Shown in pieces: positions 1-9,160 of a stretch of 64,000 bases of DNA. Source of the stretch: Halothermothrix orenii H 168 (GTDB taxonomy: Bacteria > Bacillota > Halanaerobiia > Halanaerobiales > Halothermotrichaceae); NCBI RefSeq assembly GCF_000020485.1, contig NC_011899.1, positions 1,334,501-1,398,500 on the forward strand, in the 5' to 3' direction. The notes under the pieces are model-generated. The model worked only from the letters and a program-made list of their open reading frames with translations, ran no database searches and was not told the DNA's origin. A program made the translations under genes and the position numbers. How positions within the stretch are numbered: position 1 is the first letter of the stretch; each line of letters begins with the position of its first letter.

Positions 1-99
1 ATCCATAATTTCTTCATAGGTCAAATAGCCTTCTTCTTTACCTTTTTTAATTAATTCCTTAACTTCTTTAACTTTGTCTGGATTGAAATTTTTACCCAT
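1..99 (-). CDS. rpoD: RNA polymerase sigma factor RpoD/SigA, N-terminal 33 codons only
   Basis: The minus strand reads MGKNFNPDKVKEVKELIKKG and continues KEEGYLTYEEIMD to the window edge. The segment ending in GYLTYEEI is typical of region 1.1 of the housekeeping sigma-70 factor. The ATG shares one base with the dnaG stop codon (TAATG), so translation is probably coupled to dnaG, and a strong AAAGGAGGG ribosome binding site lies inside the dnaG end. The dnaG-rpoD pair is the conserved macromolecular-synthesis order. The rest of the gene lies outside the window. Confidence 0.9.
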   Translation of the reverse strand, partial: MGKNFNPDKVKEVKELIKKGKEEGYLTYEEIMD

Positions 100-1898
100 T
101 ACAATCCCTCCTTTCTGTGATTCCCTGACAACTTCTGAAAATTAATCAGTAATTTATTTAATCTATTGACATTAAGGTTATTTTCCTGAAGTTTTTTATA
201 TAAACCAACCTTTATATTATATACATTTTCCTCTTTGAAGTTAACTATTAACCTCTCAACCCCTTCAGGTTGGACAGTTTTATTATTAATCATAAGTTCC
301 ATAACTTTATTTCTTAAAACTTTACTTTCAATATTATTAATAATATCTCCTTTTAATGAATCCTTATTTTCCCATAAAAACTCTGCCACCTCTTGATACT
401 CTTTAGAAAACATATCAGTATTAATTTCATTAACAATAGTATTCCTTAATTCAGGGAAATCTATAAAAGCGTGTAAAAGTTTCTCTTCTATAAAATGTAT
501 ACTCCTAAAGGAATTTGTCTTATTATTCTTGTTAGTGAAATATCTTCTATTACTTTTTTTAGTATATCTTCTTGATGAATTTTTATCCTTATTTTTATTA
601 ATTTTAATCAATTTCTCGACTTCACTCTTTAATATTTCTGGATCCAGATTGAATTTATCGGAAACATTTTGTATATATATCTCTCTTTCAATCCGGTCCT
701 CTAATGTAGCAAGAATTTTTACCAGCTTTCTGGTACCTTCTATTTTACCCTGAACATTGTTAAGATCAATATTTTCAAGGCCCTGCTTGATTTTAAACTC
801 TACTAAATCAACCGCTTCTTCTAACAGGGTATAAAATTCATCTACACCCTTTTTTCTTAAATATTCATCAGGGTCACTATCCTGTGGCAAATCAACCACT
901 TTTACGTTAAGACCAGCATTTTTAAGAATATCAAGCCCTCTCAAAGTTGCTTTAGTGCCTGCAGTATCAGCATCATATGAAATATAAGCAAGATTGGAAT
1001 ACCTTGCTATCAACCGGGCCTGTTCAGAAGTAAGGGCTGTCCCCAGAGAAGCAACCACATTATTGATACCCATCTGATGGGCACGCAAAACATCAGTATA
1101 ACCTTCCATAATTATTACTTCGCTACTTTTTCTCATTTCATGTTTGGCCCAGTTTAAACCATAAAGGTTTTTACCTTTATTGAAAACAGGTGTTTCAGGA
1201 GAATTTAAATACTTGGGTTGAGATTCATCACTATCAATTAATCTACCCCCAAAAGCCAGAACTTCTCCCCGGCTATTAAATATGGGAAAAATAAGCCTGT
1301 CCCTGAACCTATCATAATAATTATTGTTATTACTTAACAGGACAAGGCCAGCCTTCACCAATTCTCCCTCCTCAAATCCTTTACCGGTTAAAAACTTTAA
1401 AAGCCCATCCCACCGGTCCGGGGCATAACCGAGTCCAAATTTCTTAATATCTTTTTTAGTAAAACCCCTTTTTTTGAGATAATTTATTGCTTTCAAGCCC
1501 TGGTCAGTTTCTAACAACAGGTAATGGTAAAATTTTGCAGTAAGATGGTTAATTTTAAAAAGCTTTTCTCTCTCTCTTAATTGTTGTCTGTGGCGGGGAT
1601 CATCTCCAGGGACCTCCATCCCGGACCTCCTGGCCAGCATTTTAACACTTTCTTTAAAAGTTATATTTTCTATCTCCATCAAGAAACTAATTACATCCCC
1701 ACCGACACCACAACCAAAACAGTAAAAAAACTGCCTCTCGGGGTTTACAGTAAAGGAAGGTGTTTTTTCCTGGTGAAATGGACACAGGCCAACATAATTT
1801 TTACCAACCTTCTTTAAATCCACATAGTCTGAAACTAGATCTACAATATCAAGTGAGCCTTTTAGTTCATCTAAAAATTTTTCAAAAGAACTCCCCAC
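99..1898 (-). CDS. dnaG: DNA primase DnaG
   Basis: Synthesises RNA primers for replication at the fork together with DnaB helicase. Visible parts are the N-terminal CHC2-type zinc ribbon (C39, H42, C60, C63 in CPFH...CFGC), the catalytic core, the Toprim motifs EGYTD and DADTAGTKA, and a C-terminal helicase-binding region after a basic, Lys/Asn-rich linker. At 599 residues it has normal family length. The start is GTG with an AGGGTGA-type binding site; no upstream ATG fits. It follows dgt after about 140 bases and is coupled to rpoD. Confidence 0.97.
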   Translation of the reverse strand: MGSSFEKFLDELKGSLDIVDLVSDYVDLKKVGKNYVGLCPFHQEKTPSFTVNPERQFFYCFGCGVGGDVISFLMEIENITFKESVKMLARRSGMEVPGDDPRHRQQLREREKLFKINHLTAKFYHYLLLETDQGLKAINYLKKRGFTKKDIKKFGLGYAPDRWDGLLKFLTGKGFEEGELVKAGLVLLSNNNNYYDRFRDRLIFPIFNSRGEVLAFGGRLIDSDESQPKYLNSPETPVFNKGKNLYGLNWAKHEMRKSSEVIIMEGYTDVLRAHQMGINNVVASLGTALTSEQARLIARYSNLAYISYDADTAGTKATLRGLDILKNAGLNVKVVDLPQDSDPDEYLRKKGVDEFYTLLEEAVDLVEFKIKQGLENIDLNNVQGKIEGTRKLVKILATLEDRIEREIYIQNVSDKFNLDPEILKSEVEKLIKINKNKDKNSSRRYTKKSNRRYFTNKNNKTNSFRSIHFIEEKLLHAFIDFPELRNTIVNEINTDMFSKEYQEVAEFLWENKDSLKGDIINNIESKVLRNKVMELMINNKTVQPEGVERLIVNFKEENVYNIKVGLYKKLQENNLNVNRLNKLLINFQKLSGNHRKEGL

Positions 1899-2039
1899 CT
1901 GTCTTCACCCTAACAATTCTACCCTATTTTTAATACTTCGTTAAAACTATCCTAATTCCTTCCCTGTGTCCCACTAGACACCCTTATCAATTATTCATCA
2001 TAAAATCTGAATCTCCTGCAAAAAAATTTATTTTTTTAT

Positions 2040-3047
2040 TTACCCCCATGGAGAAGGAAGAAATAATTCCTGTCCCATCTTAATAGCATAACGGTCAGTC
2101 ATACCTGCAATATAATCAATAACCATTTGTTCTATATCTTCATTTCCTTCTTTTTGTTTAAATTCATCAGGGATCTCCCGGGGATGGTCCAGATAATAAT
2201 AATATAGTTTTTTGACCAGATTTTTAGCTTTATTCTCTTCTTTTTTTGCCTTGGAACCGATATATACATTTTCAAAAAGAAATTGCCTTAGTTCAGTGGT
2301 TGCTTCTGCAACATCTCGACTTCTTTTTATAACTGATTTATTCCAGCTTTCCCTGATAATATCCCTCACCATTGTATCTATCCGGTCAGAATGGGTATTA
2401 CCAAGTATCTTGATAGCTGTATGAGGCAAATCTTTTTCACTAATAATACCCCCTCTGAGGGCATCATCAATATCATGGTTAATATAGGCAATTCTATCTG
2501 CAATTTTCACAATTTGTCCCTCCAGGGTAGAGGGATCTTGTTTTCCAGTATGGGTTAAAATTCCATCCCGTACTTCATAGCTCAAATTTAATCCCCTTAA
2601 ATTTGAATTCCTGACCTCAAGGTAATCTACCACTCTGAGGCTCTGGACATTATGGGAAAAACCATTTGAACTTATTTCATCCAGAACCTCTTCCCCGGCA
2701 TGTCCAAAAGGTGTGTGTCCCAGGTCATGCCCCAGAGCAATTGCTTCTGTCAGGTCTTCGTTAAGCCCTAAACCCCTGGCAATAGTTCTGGCAATCTGGG
2801 ATACCTCCAGGGTATGGGTTAATCTGGTCCGGTAGTGATCACCCTCCGGAGCGATAAAGACCTGAGTTTTATGTTTTAAACGCCTGAAGGCTTTAGAATG
2901 AATTATTCTATCCCGGTCCCGTTGAAATATTGTCCTGATATTACACTCATCTTCTGTTTTCAATCGCCCCCTGCTGTTTTTACTTAAACAGGCATAGGGA
3001 GATAAAACCTCTTCTTCAATCTGTTCTATTCTTGTCCTGCCATTCAT
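2040..3047 (-). CDS. dgt: Deoxyguanosinetriphosphate triphosphohydrolase-like protein (dGTPase)
   Basis: HD-domain enzyme that removes triphosphate from dNTPs, classically dGTP to deoxyguanosine. The metal ligands are readable as H78 (RLTHTLEV) and H107-D108 in GHDLGH, and the family motif [19 protein letters not shown] precedes them. At 335 residues it is of the short Firmicutes type. Placement directly before dnaG, in the slot used in many clostridia, suits a role in nucleotide-pool control during replication. True substrate range (dGTP only or several dNTPs) cannot be read from sequence. Confidence 0.93.
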   Translation of the reverse strand: MNGRTRIEQIEEEVLSPYACLSKNSRGRLKTEDECNIRTIFQRDRDRIIHSKAFRRLKHKTQVFIAPEGDHYRTRLTHTLEVSQIARTIARGLGLNEDLTEAIALGHDLGHTPFGHAGEEVLDEISSNGFSHNVQSLRVVDYLEVRNSNLRGLNLSYEVRDGILTHTGKQDPSTLEGQIVKIADRIAYINHDIDDALRGGIISEKDLPHTAIKILGNTHSDRIDTMVRDIIRESWNKSVIKRSRDVAEATTELRQFLFENVYIGSKAKKEENKAKNLVKKLYYYYLDHPREIPDEFKQKEGNEDIEQMVIDYIAGMTDRYAIKMGQELFLPSPWG

Positions 3048-3078
3048 ATGAAATACCCCCCTCCCAGGAGAAGCTCAT

Positions 3079-3879
3079 TTATCCATTAAGGTAATCAATA
3101 ACTTCATTGGCTGATTCTTCTATAGATTTATTAGTAACATCAATCACCGGACACCCTATTTTTTCCATTGTCTTTTCGGCATATTCCAGCTCGACATTGA
3201 TCCTGTCAATTGAAGCATAACTGGATTCGGGATCTATCCCCAGTGATTTTAACCTCTCCTGCCTGATTTCATTTAACAATAACGGGTCTATAGTCAAGCC
3301 TATAACCTTATTATCTGGATTCTCATAAATGAGAGGGGTAGGTTCAACTTCAGGAACCAGAGGAATATTGGCTGCTTTATATCCCCGGTATGAAAGATAA
3401 ATACACATTGGCGTCTTTGACGTCCTGGATACCCCGATTAAGACAACATCAGCTTCTTTTACCCCCCGGTCATCATTGGAATCATCATATTTAACTGTAA
3501 ATTCCATAGCCTCAACCCTTTTAAAATAATCCTTATCGAGACGATGAACCAGTCCTGGCTGGAGGCGTGGCTTTTTTTGAAAAAATTCCTCAAAAGCTTC
3601 CATCATTGGACCCATAATATCTACAGCGTAAATATTGTTTTTCCGGGCCAGAGTTGCTATCTCTTCCCTTAAACGGGGGTCTATCAGAGTATAGGCGATG
3701 AGGGTCTTCTGTTCAGTCGCTTTTTTTATGATATTATTTAATTCCCGTGTAGTTTGAACATAGGAAAATCGTTTACTATCTAAATAACCGTTAAACTGGC
3801 TTACAGTTGCATCTACAACATACTGGGCAGTCTCACCGATAGAGTCAGATACAATAAAAATTCGGGGTTTTTCTGTCAT
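3079..3879 (-). CDS. PEP synthase / pyruvate phosphate dikinase regulatory protein (PDRP, DUF299)
   Basis: Bifunctional Ser/Thr kinase and phosphorylase that switches PEP synthase or pyruvate phosphate dikinase off and on at a threonine next to the catalytic histidine. The family opening (IFIVSDSIGETA) and the unusual P-loop GVSRTSKT near residue 150 are present. Length is about 266 residues. The second ATG fits the AGAGGTGG site better than the first. A likely client, PpsA, is encoded about 25 kb away at 29-31 kb. In Bacillus this gene follows ccpN; here the ccpN-like gene sits instead in the ppsA operon. Confidence 0.92.
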   Translation of the reverse strand: MTEKPRIFIVSDSIGETAQYVVDATVSQFNGYLDSKRFSYVQTTRELNNIIKKATEQKTLIAYTLIDPRLREEIATLARKNNIYAVDIMGPMMEAFEEFFQKKPRLQPGLVHRLDKDYFKRVEAMEFTVKYDDSNDDRGVKEADVVLIGVSRTSKTPMCIYLSYRGYKAANIPLVPEVEPTPLIYENPDNKVIGLTIDPLLLNEIRQERLKSLGIDPESSYASIDRINVELEYAEKTMEKIGCPVIDVTNKSIEESANEVIDYLNG

Positions 3880-3898
3880 CATACCACCTCTATATTAA

Positions 3899-5959
3899 TT
3901 AATCATCCAGAGCAATCTCACTTATATTCATAACCCCACTTACCAGATTACTGATTTCCTGGAGTAAAGCCAGCCGATTATTCTTAATCCTCTCATCTTC
4001 AACCATTACAACTACATTATCAAGAAAATTATCTACCGGTTCCTTTACATCTACCAGCTTTTTTAAACCTGAAAGGTAATTTTTTTTCTTAAATTGTCTT
4101 TGAATTTCATCTTTAATTTTGCGATATATATCATAAAGTTCTTTTTCTTCCCTGCATTCAAAGTATTCAGGGTTTATATCATTATTGCCTTCACCTTTTG
4201 AAGCCAGATTCCTTGCTCTGACGAGACCCTGAATTAAGTCAACAAATAAATCAGGGTTTTCCTTCCTTAAGGACATAACTGCTTCAGCTCTGGATAAAAT
4301 ATTATTGGGGTCATCATCACCTACTCTCACGACTGAATTAATAATATCATACCTGATACCACGTTCATCGAGAATGGTTTCTAACCTCTGAAGCAGAAAA
4401 CTTTTTTCCTCATTCACAAAATCTTTATCTCCAGGCTCTAACACCTCTATACTCCAGTTCAACAGAGAAGATAATTTAAGGGGAAGTTGAGCATCTATAA
4501 TAATATTCACAATCCCATTAGCCTGACGTCTCAAGGCAAAAGGATCCTGGGAGCCACTGGGTATCATCCCGAGACTGAAATGACTGGTAATATTATCTAT
4601 TTTATCAGCTATACTCAGAATACGACCATATAAAGTCTGGGGTAGTCTATCACCGGAATATCGGGGAAGATACTGTTCATATATTGCAGTAGCAACCTCT
4701 TCATCCTCACCATTAATCAGAGCATATTCACGCCCCATTACTCCCTGTAATTTGGTAAATTCATTAACCATTTCAGTTACAAGGTCATTTTTGCTGAGTT
4801 CAGCTGCCCTAATAAGGCTCTGTAACTGGCTTTCTTTCAGATTTAATGATTTTCCAATCTGAATAACCAGTTGTTTTAATCTCTTTACTTTATCCATCAT
4901 TGAACCAAGGTCTTCCTGGAAAACAATTTCCTCAAGTTCCTTTTGCCGTTCTTCGATACTAACTTTAAGGTCTTCTTCAAAAAAGAAACGGGCATCTGCC
5001 AGGCGGGCCCTGAGTACCATTTCATTTCCATATCTCACTTCTTCAATATAATCTTCTATCCCATCCCTGACCCCGACGAAGTAAGGACTGAGGGATCCAT
5101 CTTCATCAATTACAGGGAAATATCTTTGATGCTCGGCCATTGAAGTTATTAATACATCATCGGGAAGTTCCAGATAAGACCTATCAAATTTACCGTAAAA
5201 TGCAGTAGGGTATTCTACTAAATCAACTACCTCCGTCAGGAGATCATCTTCAACCATTACCTTCCCGATTTCCTTCTCTATTTCCCTAATTTGTTTTAAA
5301 ATAAGTTCCCGCCTTTTATTATGATCGACAATTATATAACCCTTTTCCATAACATCAAAATAATGGTCAGGATCTTTCACTTCCAGCCTGTCTTTTACCA
5401 GAAATCTATGTCCCCTGGTATAGGCACCACTTTGAACACCGGCCATTGAAAAACTAATTATTTCTTCACCGAACAGAGCTAACAGCCACCTGATAGGTCT
5501 GATAAATTTAAAATTATAATCAGCCCACCGCATAGACCGGGGTAGTGGTAATTTATTAATAAGCCCGGGCAGAATATCCTTTAATAACCCTGCTGTATCC
5601 TGACCCTGTTCTATCTTTTCAACATAAACATAATCATCTTTTATAATGAGGTCATCTACCTCAACACCCTGGGCCCTGGAAAAACCTTTAGCTGCTCTGG
5701 TAGGAGTACCATCATCTTCAAAGGCAATAGACCGGGCAGGGCCCTTGACTACTTCCCTTTTTTCCTCCTGTTTTTCGGCAAGCTCTTTAACAAAAAGAAC
5801 CAGTCTTCTGGGGGTCGAAAAGACCTTACATTCTTTAAAGTCAAGTCTTTTATCCTCCAGGGTATTTATAGCCAGGTCTTTTAAATCAGACCTTATTTTC
5901 CCTATTAATCCAGCTGGCATCTCTTCTGTCCCTATTTCAAAAAGAAGGTCTCTAGCCAT
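3899..5959 (-). CDS. glyS: Glycyl-tRNA synthetase beta subunit
   Basis: Beta chain of the heterotetrameric bacterial glycyl-tRNA synthetase; it binds tRNA and carries HD-like and anticodon-binding domains. The N terminus MARDLLFEIGTEEMPAGL is the family hallmark, and the HD-like region shows DNITSHFSLG with PFALRR following. I chose the third start codon in the GTG-ATG-GAG-ATG stretch because the AAGGAG site lies nine bases before it and this gives the usual N terminus. About 686 residues, full length. Encoded immediately after glyQ. Confidence 0.96.
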   Translation of the reverse strand: MARDLLFEIGTEEMPAGLIGKIRSDLKDLAINTLEDKRLDFKECKVFSTPRRLVLFVKELAEKQEEKREVVKGPARSIAFEDDGTPTRAAKGFSRAQGVEVDDLIIKDDYVYVEKIEQGQDTAGLLKDILPGLINKLPLPRSMRWADYNFKFIRPIRWLLALFGEEIISFSMAGVQSGAYTRGHRFLVKDRLEVKDPDHYFDVMEKGYIIVDHNKRRELILKQIREIEKEIGKVMVEDDLLTEVVDLVEYPTAFYGKFDRSYLELPDDVLITSMAEHQRYFPVIDEDGSLSPYFVGVRDGIEDYIEEVRYGNEMVLRARLADARFFFEEDLKVSIEERQKELEEIVFQEDLGSMMDKVKRLKQLVIQIGKSLNLKESQLQSLIRAAELSKNDLVTEMVNEFTKLQGVMGREYALINGEDEEVATAIYEQYLPRYSGDRLPQTLYGRILSIADKIDNITSHFSLGMIPSGSQDPFALRRQANGIVNIIIDAQLPLKLSSLLNWSIEVLEPGDKDFVNEEKSFLLQRLETILDERGIRYDIINSVVRVGDDDPNNILSRAEAVMSLRKENPDLFVDLIQGLVRARNLASKGEGNNDINPEYFECREEKELYDIYRKIKDEIQRQFKKKNYLSGLKKLVDVKEPVDNFLDNVVVMVEDERIKNNRLALLQEISNLVSGVMNISEIALDD

Positions 5960-6108
5960 CTCCATCACTCCTTTTATAATTTAGTCTTTAGTCCGGTTAC
6001 ACTTCCAGGATTTATTTTAAATTTTTTATACCTGTATACTAAAATATATACCTGTACCCGTTATTCCCGATATATACTGAACCATTTACCCAATGAAGAT
6101 AAATAACT

Positions 6109-6957
6109 TTATTTATCCTTCAAAGAAGATAAATAGCTTTCAGCACAGAGATGAGCAAGTTCACGAACTCGACCTATATATCGTGTTCTTTCACTAACAC
6201 TTATTGCCCCTCTAGCATCGAGTAAATTAAAGGTATGGGAACACTTCAATGTATAATCAAAGGCCGGTAATGTTAACCCATCCTCTACCAGCTGCCGGGC
6301 CTCTTCTTCATACATGTTAAACAAATTTAATAGTTTCTTTACATCAGCAACCTCAAAATTATACCTTGACTGTTCAACCTCATTCTGGTGGTATATATCC
6401 CTGTAAGTGATGTCATCAACCCAGACCACATCAAAAATACTGTCCTTATCCTGGAGATACATGGCCAGCCTTTCCAGACCATAGGTTATCTCTACAGTAA
6501 CCGGCCTGGCCTCAAATCCACCTACCTGTTGAAAATAAGTAAACTGGGTTATTTCCATACCGTCGAGCCAGACTTCCCAGCCAATACCCCAGGCTCCTAA
6601 AGTTGGTGATTCCCAGTTATCTTCCACAAAACGTATGTCATGTTTTAAAGGGTCAATTCCGAGGGCTTTTAAGCTGTTAAGATATAGCTCCTGTATATTA
6701 TCAGGGGAAGGTTTCATTATTACCTGGTACTGAAAATACCTCTGTAACCTGAAGGGATTATCTCCATACCTCCCATCAGTAGGACGGCGACAGGGCTGTA
6801 CATATGCTGTATTCCAGCTATCGGGTCCCAGTGACCTTAAAAAAGTAGAAGGACTCATTGTAGCAGCCCCGACCTCTATATCATAAGGTTGTTCAATAAT
6901 GCAACCTAGATCTCCCCAGTACTTATTTAAAACCTGTATTAAATCCTGGAAATTCAT
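6109..6957 (-). CDS. glyQ: Glycyl-tRNA synthetase alpha subunit
   Basis: Catalytic alpha subunit that activates glycine and charges tRNA-Gly with GlyS. The protein begins [19 protein letters not shown] and contains the conserved [15 protein letters not shown] and [17 protein letters not shown] segments of this class II enzyme. At 282 residues it is slightly shorter than many homologues but complete. The roughly 190 bases between the upstream terminator and the start codon show no T-box sequence (no TGGNACCGCG-like specifier end), so control by tRNA is not evident. Confidence 0.97.
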   Translation of the reverse strand: MNFQDLIQVLNKYWGDLGCIIEQPYDIEVGAATMSPSTFLRSLGPDSWNTAYVQPCRRPTDGRYGDNPFRLQRYFQYQVIMKPSPDNIQELYLNSLKALGIDPLKHDIRFVEDNWESPTLGAWGIGWEVWLDGMEITQFTYFQQVGGFEARPVTVEITYGLERLAMYLQDKDSIFDVVWVDDITYRDIYHQNEVEQSRYNFEVADVKKLLNLFNMYEEEARQLVEDGLTLPAFDYTLKCSHTFNLLDARGAISVSERTRYIGRVRELAHLCAESYLSSLKDK

Positions 6958-7147
6958 CGTTATCTCCCATCCTTTCTTAAAATATATTAATATTATGTGT
7001 TATATATATGTATAGAAAATACAGGATTAAAAGTTATAACAAAAATAAAACCACAGTTCCTGATTCCTGCTGATTTAATTTATACAATGTGTAGAATTAA
7101 TCATATATTAAGTAGTTTTAATATAATAGAACTCCCATGAAAAATGC

Positions 7148-7179
7148 AAAAACCTCATCCCACTGGAACAGGGACGAGG
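7148..7179 (-). terminator. Rho-independent terminator after the DUF4342 gene
   Basis: On the minus strand a nine-base-pair stem (CCTCGTCCC with GGGATGAGG, one G-U pair) and a nine-base loop are followed by TTTTTGC. It separates the DUF4342-recO side from glyQ-glyS, which therefore need their own promoter in the AT-rich 190 bases that follow. I could not pick one convincing promoter there. Confidence 0.85.
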
Positions 7180-7192
7180 CCTAATTCTACCA

Positions 7193-7567
7193 TTAATTCT
7201 GGTCCTCTTTATCGATTTCCAGGGTATAATCCTTATACATGGCAGCCAGACCGGCCAGAATAGATATATACGGGAATAATACTAGCCCAACAATCCCTGC
7301 TGTAACCGGAATTTCAACAAGGGTTTTTTCATTATCTTTGACAACAATTTTTTTCGCATTACCTTCTTTAATAATTTCTTTAATTTTATTGATTAATTCC
7401 TGACCTTTAACATGGACTACGTTCTCACCATTTTTACCCATTTCTTTTTCAAGTTTAATTAAGGCCTCCACAACATCCCCGCCGGCTTCCTCAAGGGCCT
7501 GATTGGCTTTTTCATAGCTAACATTGAGTCGTTGCCGGATCATATCAATCTTTTCTAATTTATCCAT
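7193..7567 (-). CDS. DUF4342 protein with N-terminal UBA/TS-N-like helix bundle
   Basis: A 124-residue protein. Residues 1-45 look like a UBA/TS-N-type three-helix domain as in elongation factor Ts (VSYEKANQALEEAGGDVVEALIKLEKE). Residues 50-120 match the DUF4342 pattern: a charged segment, KIVVKDNEKTLVEIPVTAG, then a hydrophobic stretch near 90-108 that may be a membrane segment. Function unknown. It lies 20 bases after recO and ends in a terminator, so it is probably the last gene of the era-mgtE-deoC-recO run. Confidence 0.75.
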   Translation of the reverse strand: MDKLEKIDMIRQRLNVSYEKANQALEEAGGDVVEALIKLEKEMGKNGENVVHVKGQELINKIKEIIKEGNAKKIVVKDNEKTLVEIPVTAGIVGLVLFPYISILAGLAAMYKDYTLEIDKEDQN

Positions 7568-7587
7568 AAAATCACCTCATAATAAGT

Positions 7588-8364
7588 TTAACCCAAATCT
7601 CTAATCATATGCAAAAAATCAAGGGATTTAAATCTAAGATCTAAATGATAAGTAATAAAAGAATCAAGTAGACCATCGAGTTCTTCAAAGGCCTGTGTTG
7701 ATATTTTAAGTTTATCGAGAGGTTTTAATCCACTATCTATTATATTGGCCATTATCCTTAAAGATTCCCCCGATATTTTCTGGACTCCACCCATTCCATC
7801 CATATGATTAGAGCTACAATTATGACACAGGAGGCCACCACGTTCTATACTGAAAATATTAATAGAACCAGGATTATTCTGCTGTCCACAATCAACACAA
7901 CTACTGAGCTCTGGCTTGATCCCCAGAATAACAAGTATTCTTATTTTGAAAGCAAGAATTATATGATTGTACTCAGAGATTTCTTCTGCCTTTAAGAGTC
8001 TGTGAAAACTACTTAAAAGAAGTGAAAATAATGCCCTGTTATTATCATCTTCAACACTTACTTTTTCAATAAATTCTGCCATGTATGAAGCATAAGCCAT
8101 TCTTGTCAAATCTTCCCTGAGGGGTGAAAAGGAGTATTTAACCTTAATCCGGTTAATTTTATCCAGAGACCGCCCCCTGTAAATAGTTACCTCAGCATAA
8201 CTAAAAGGGAGAACCAGACCGGATATAGAACTCCGGGTTTTACGAACCCCCTTGGCAACTGCCCTGAGTTTTCCCATATCTCTGGTAATAAAGGTAATTA
8301 TCTTGTCAGCCTCACCGAGATCAAATTGTTTTAAGACAATACCTTCAGTATTAAATAATGGCAT
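7588..8364 (-). CDS. recO: DNA repair protein RecO
   Basis: RecFOR recombination mediator that loads RecA onto SSB-coated single-stranded DNA. The N-terminal OB fold starts MPLFNTEGIVLKQFDLGEADKI, followed by a helical domain and a C-terminal zinc site, C156-C159 and C180-C183 (CVDC...CHNC). Full length at 258 residues. It sits only five bases after deoC; era-recO proximity is conserved in Firmicutes, although here mgtE and deoC are inserted between them. Confidence 0.95.
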   Translation of the reverse strand: MPLFNTEGIVLKQFDLGEADKIITFITRDMGKLRAVAKGVRKTRSSISGLVLPFSYAEVTIYRGRSLDKINRIKVKYSFSPLREDLTRMAYASYMAEFIEKVSVEDDNNRALFSLLLSSFHRLLKAEEISEYNHIILAFKIRILVILGIKPELSSCVDCGQQNNPGSINIFSIERGGLLCHNCSSNHMDGMGGVQKISGESLRIMANIIDSGLKPLDKLKISTQAFEELDGLLDSFITYHLDLRFKSLDFLHMIRDLG

Positions 8365-8369
8365 ATATT

Positions 8370-9071
8370 TTAATACTCTTTATCCCCGTCATCAGTTTCG
8401 CCGGTAACAATAGCTACTCCGGAACTGGTACCAATCCTGTTGGCCCCTGCATCAAGCATAGCCAGTGCTTTATCAAAAGTCCGGATCCCTCCGGCTGCTT
8501 TAACCCCAACCTCTCTACCTACAGTCTTCCTCATGAGGCTGACATCATCTTCCCTGGCCCCATCAGAGCCAAATCCAGTTGAGGTTTTTACAAAATCAGC
8601 CCCGGCCTCCTTTGCAATTTCACAGGCCTTTGCTATTTCCTCATTATCCAGATAGCAGGTTTCAATTATAACCTTGACAATAATATCTGAAGTAACACCT
8701 GCGGTTTTGGTAGCATCTACTACTGCCTTTATGTCAGCCTTTACAAGGTCATATGCCTCTGATTTAAAGGCTCCGAGATTCATTACCATGTCTATTTCCT
8801 GGGCTCCATTTTTAATCACATTCCTTGTTTCAAAGGCCTTGGTCTCGGTGGTAGTTGAGCCCAGTGGAAAACCAACTACAGTAGTTACTTTAACTGAACT
8901 ATCTTCCAGCAACTTGCTGGCCAGAGGAACAAAAATAGGATTGACACAGACAGAAGCAAACTCATATTCCCTGGCCTCATCACATAATTTTTTAATATCT
9001 TCAACGGTAGCAGTCGGTTTCAAGTTGGTATGGTCGATCATTTTTGCCATGTCACGAGGTTTGATTGCCAT
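8370..9071 (-). CDS. deoC: Deoxyribose-phosphate aldolase
   Basis: Cleaves 2-deoxyribose 5-phosphate to glyceraldehyde 3-phosphate and acetaldehyde in deoxynucleoside salvage. Class I aldolase residues are visible: Schiff-base lysine K162 in VKTSTGFG, the relay lysine K191 in GVKAAGGIRT, and D94 in EIDMV. The ATG used is eight bases after AAGGAG; a GTG nine bases upstream is too close to that site. The product is 233 residues. The nearby cdd gene suggests a small nucleoside-salvage grouping. Confidence 0.95.
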   Translation of the reverse strand: MAIKPRDMAKMIDHTNLKPTATVEDIKKLCDEAREYEFASVCVNPIFVPLASKLLEDSSVKVTTVVGFPLGSTTTETKAFETRNVIKNGAQEIDMVMNLGAFKSEAYDLVKADIKAVVDATKTAGVTSDIIVKVIIETCYLDNEEIAKACEIAKEAGADFVKTSTGFGSDGAREDDVSLMRKTVGREVGVKAAGGIRTFDKALAMLDAGANRIGTSSGVAIVTGETDDGDKEY

Positions 9072-9160
9072 AACTTTCACTCCTTAATCATGTTATTCTT
9101 ATAATATCCTGGTATTTAATTTAATATTTATATTCTTCGTTATCATAAATTATCCTTCTT

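Noticed and set aside
1899-2039. Promoter TTAACG-17-TAGAAT before dnaG
   Set aside because: The spacing is right, but the start site would leave almost no room for the ribosome binding site, so I did not list it.
6958-7147. Possible T-box leader before glyQ-glyS
   Set aside because: The hallmark T-box sequence and a terminator/antiterminator pair directly before glyQ are absent; the one hairpin belongs to the DUF4342 transcript.
8674-9087. Plus-strand reading frame opposite deoC
   Set aside because: Ser/Thr/Val-rich mirror of the aldolase coding sequence; no independent signals.
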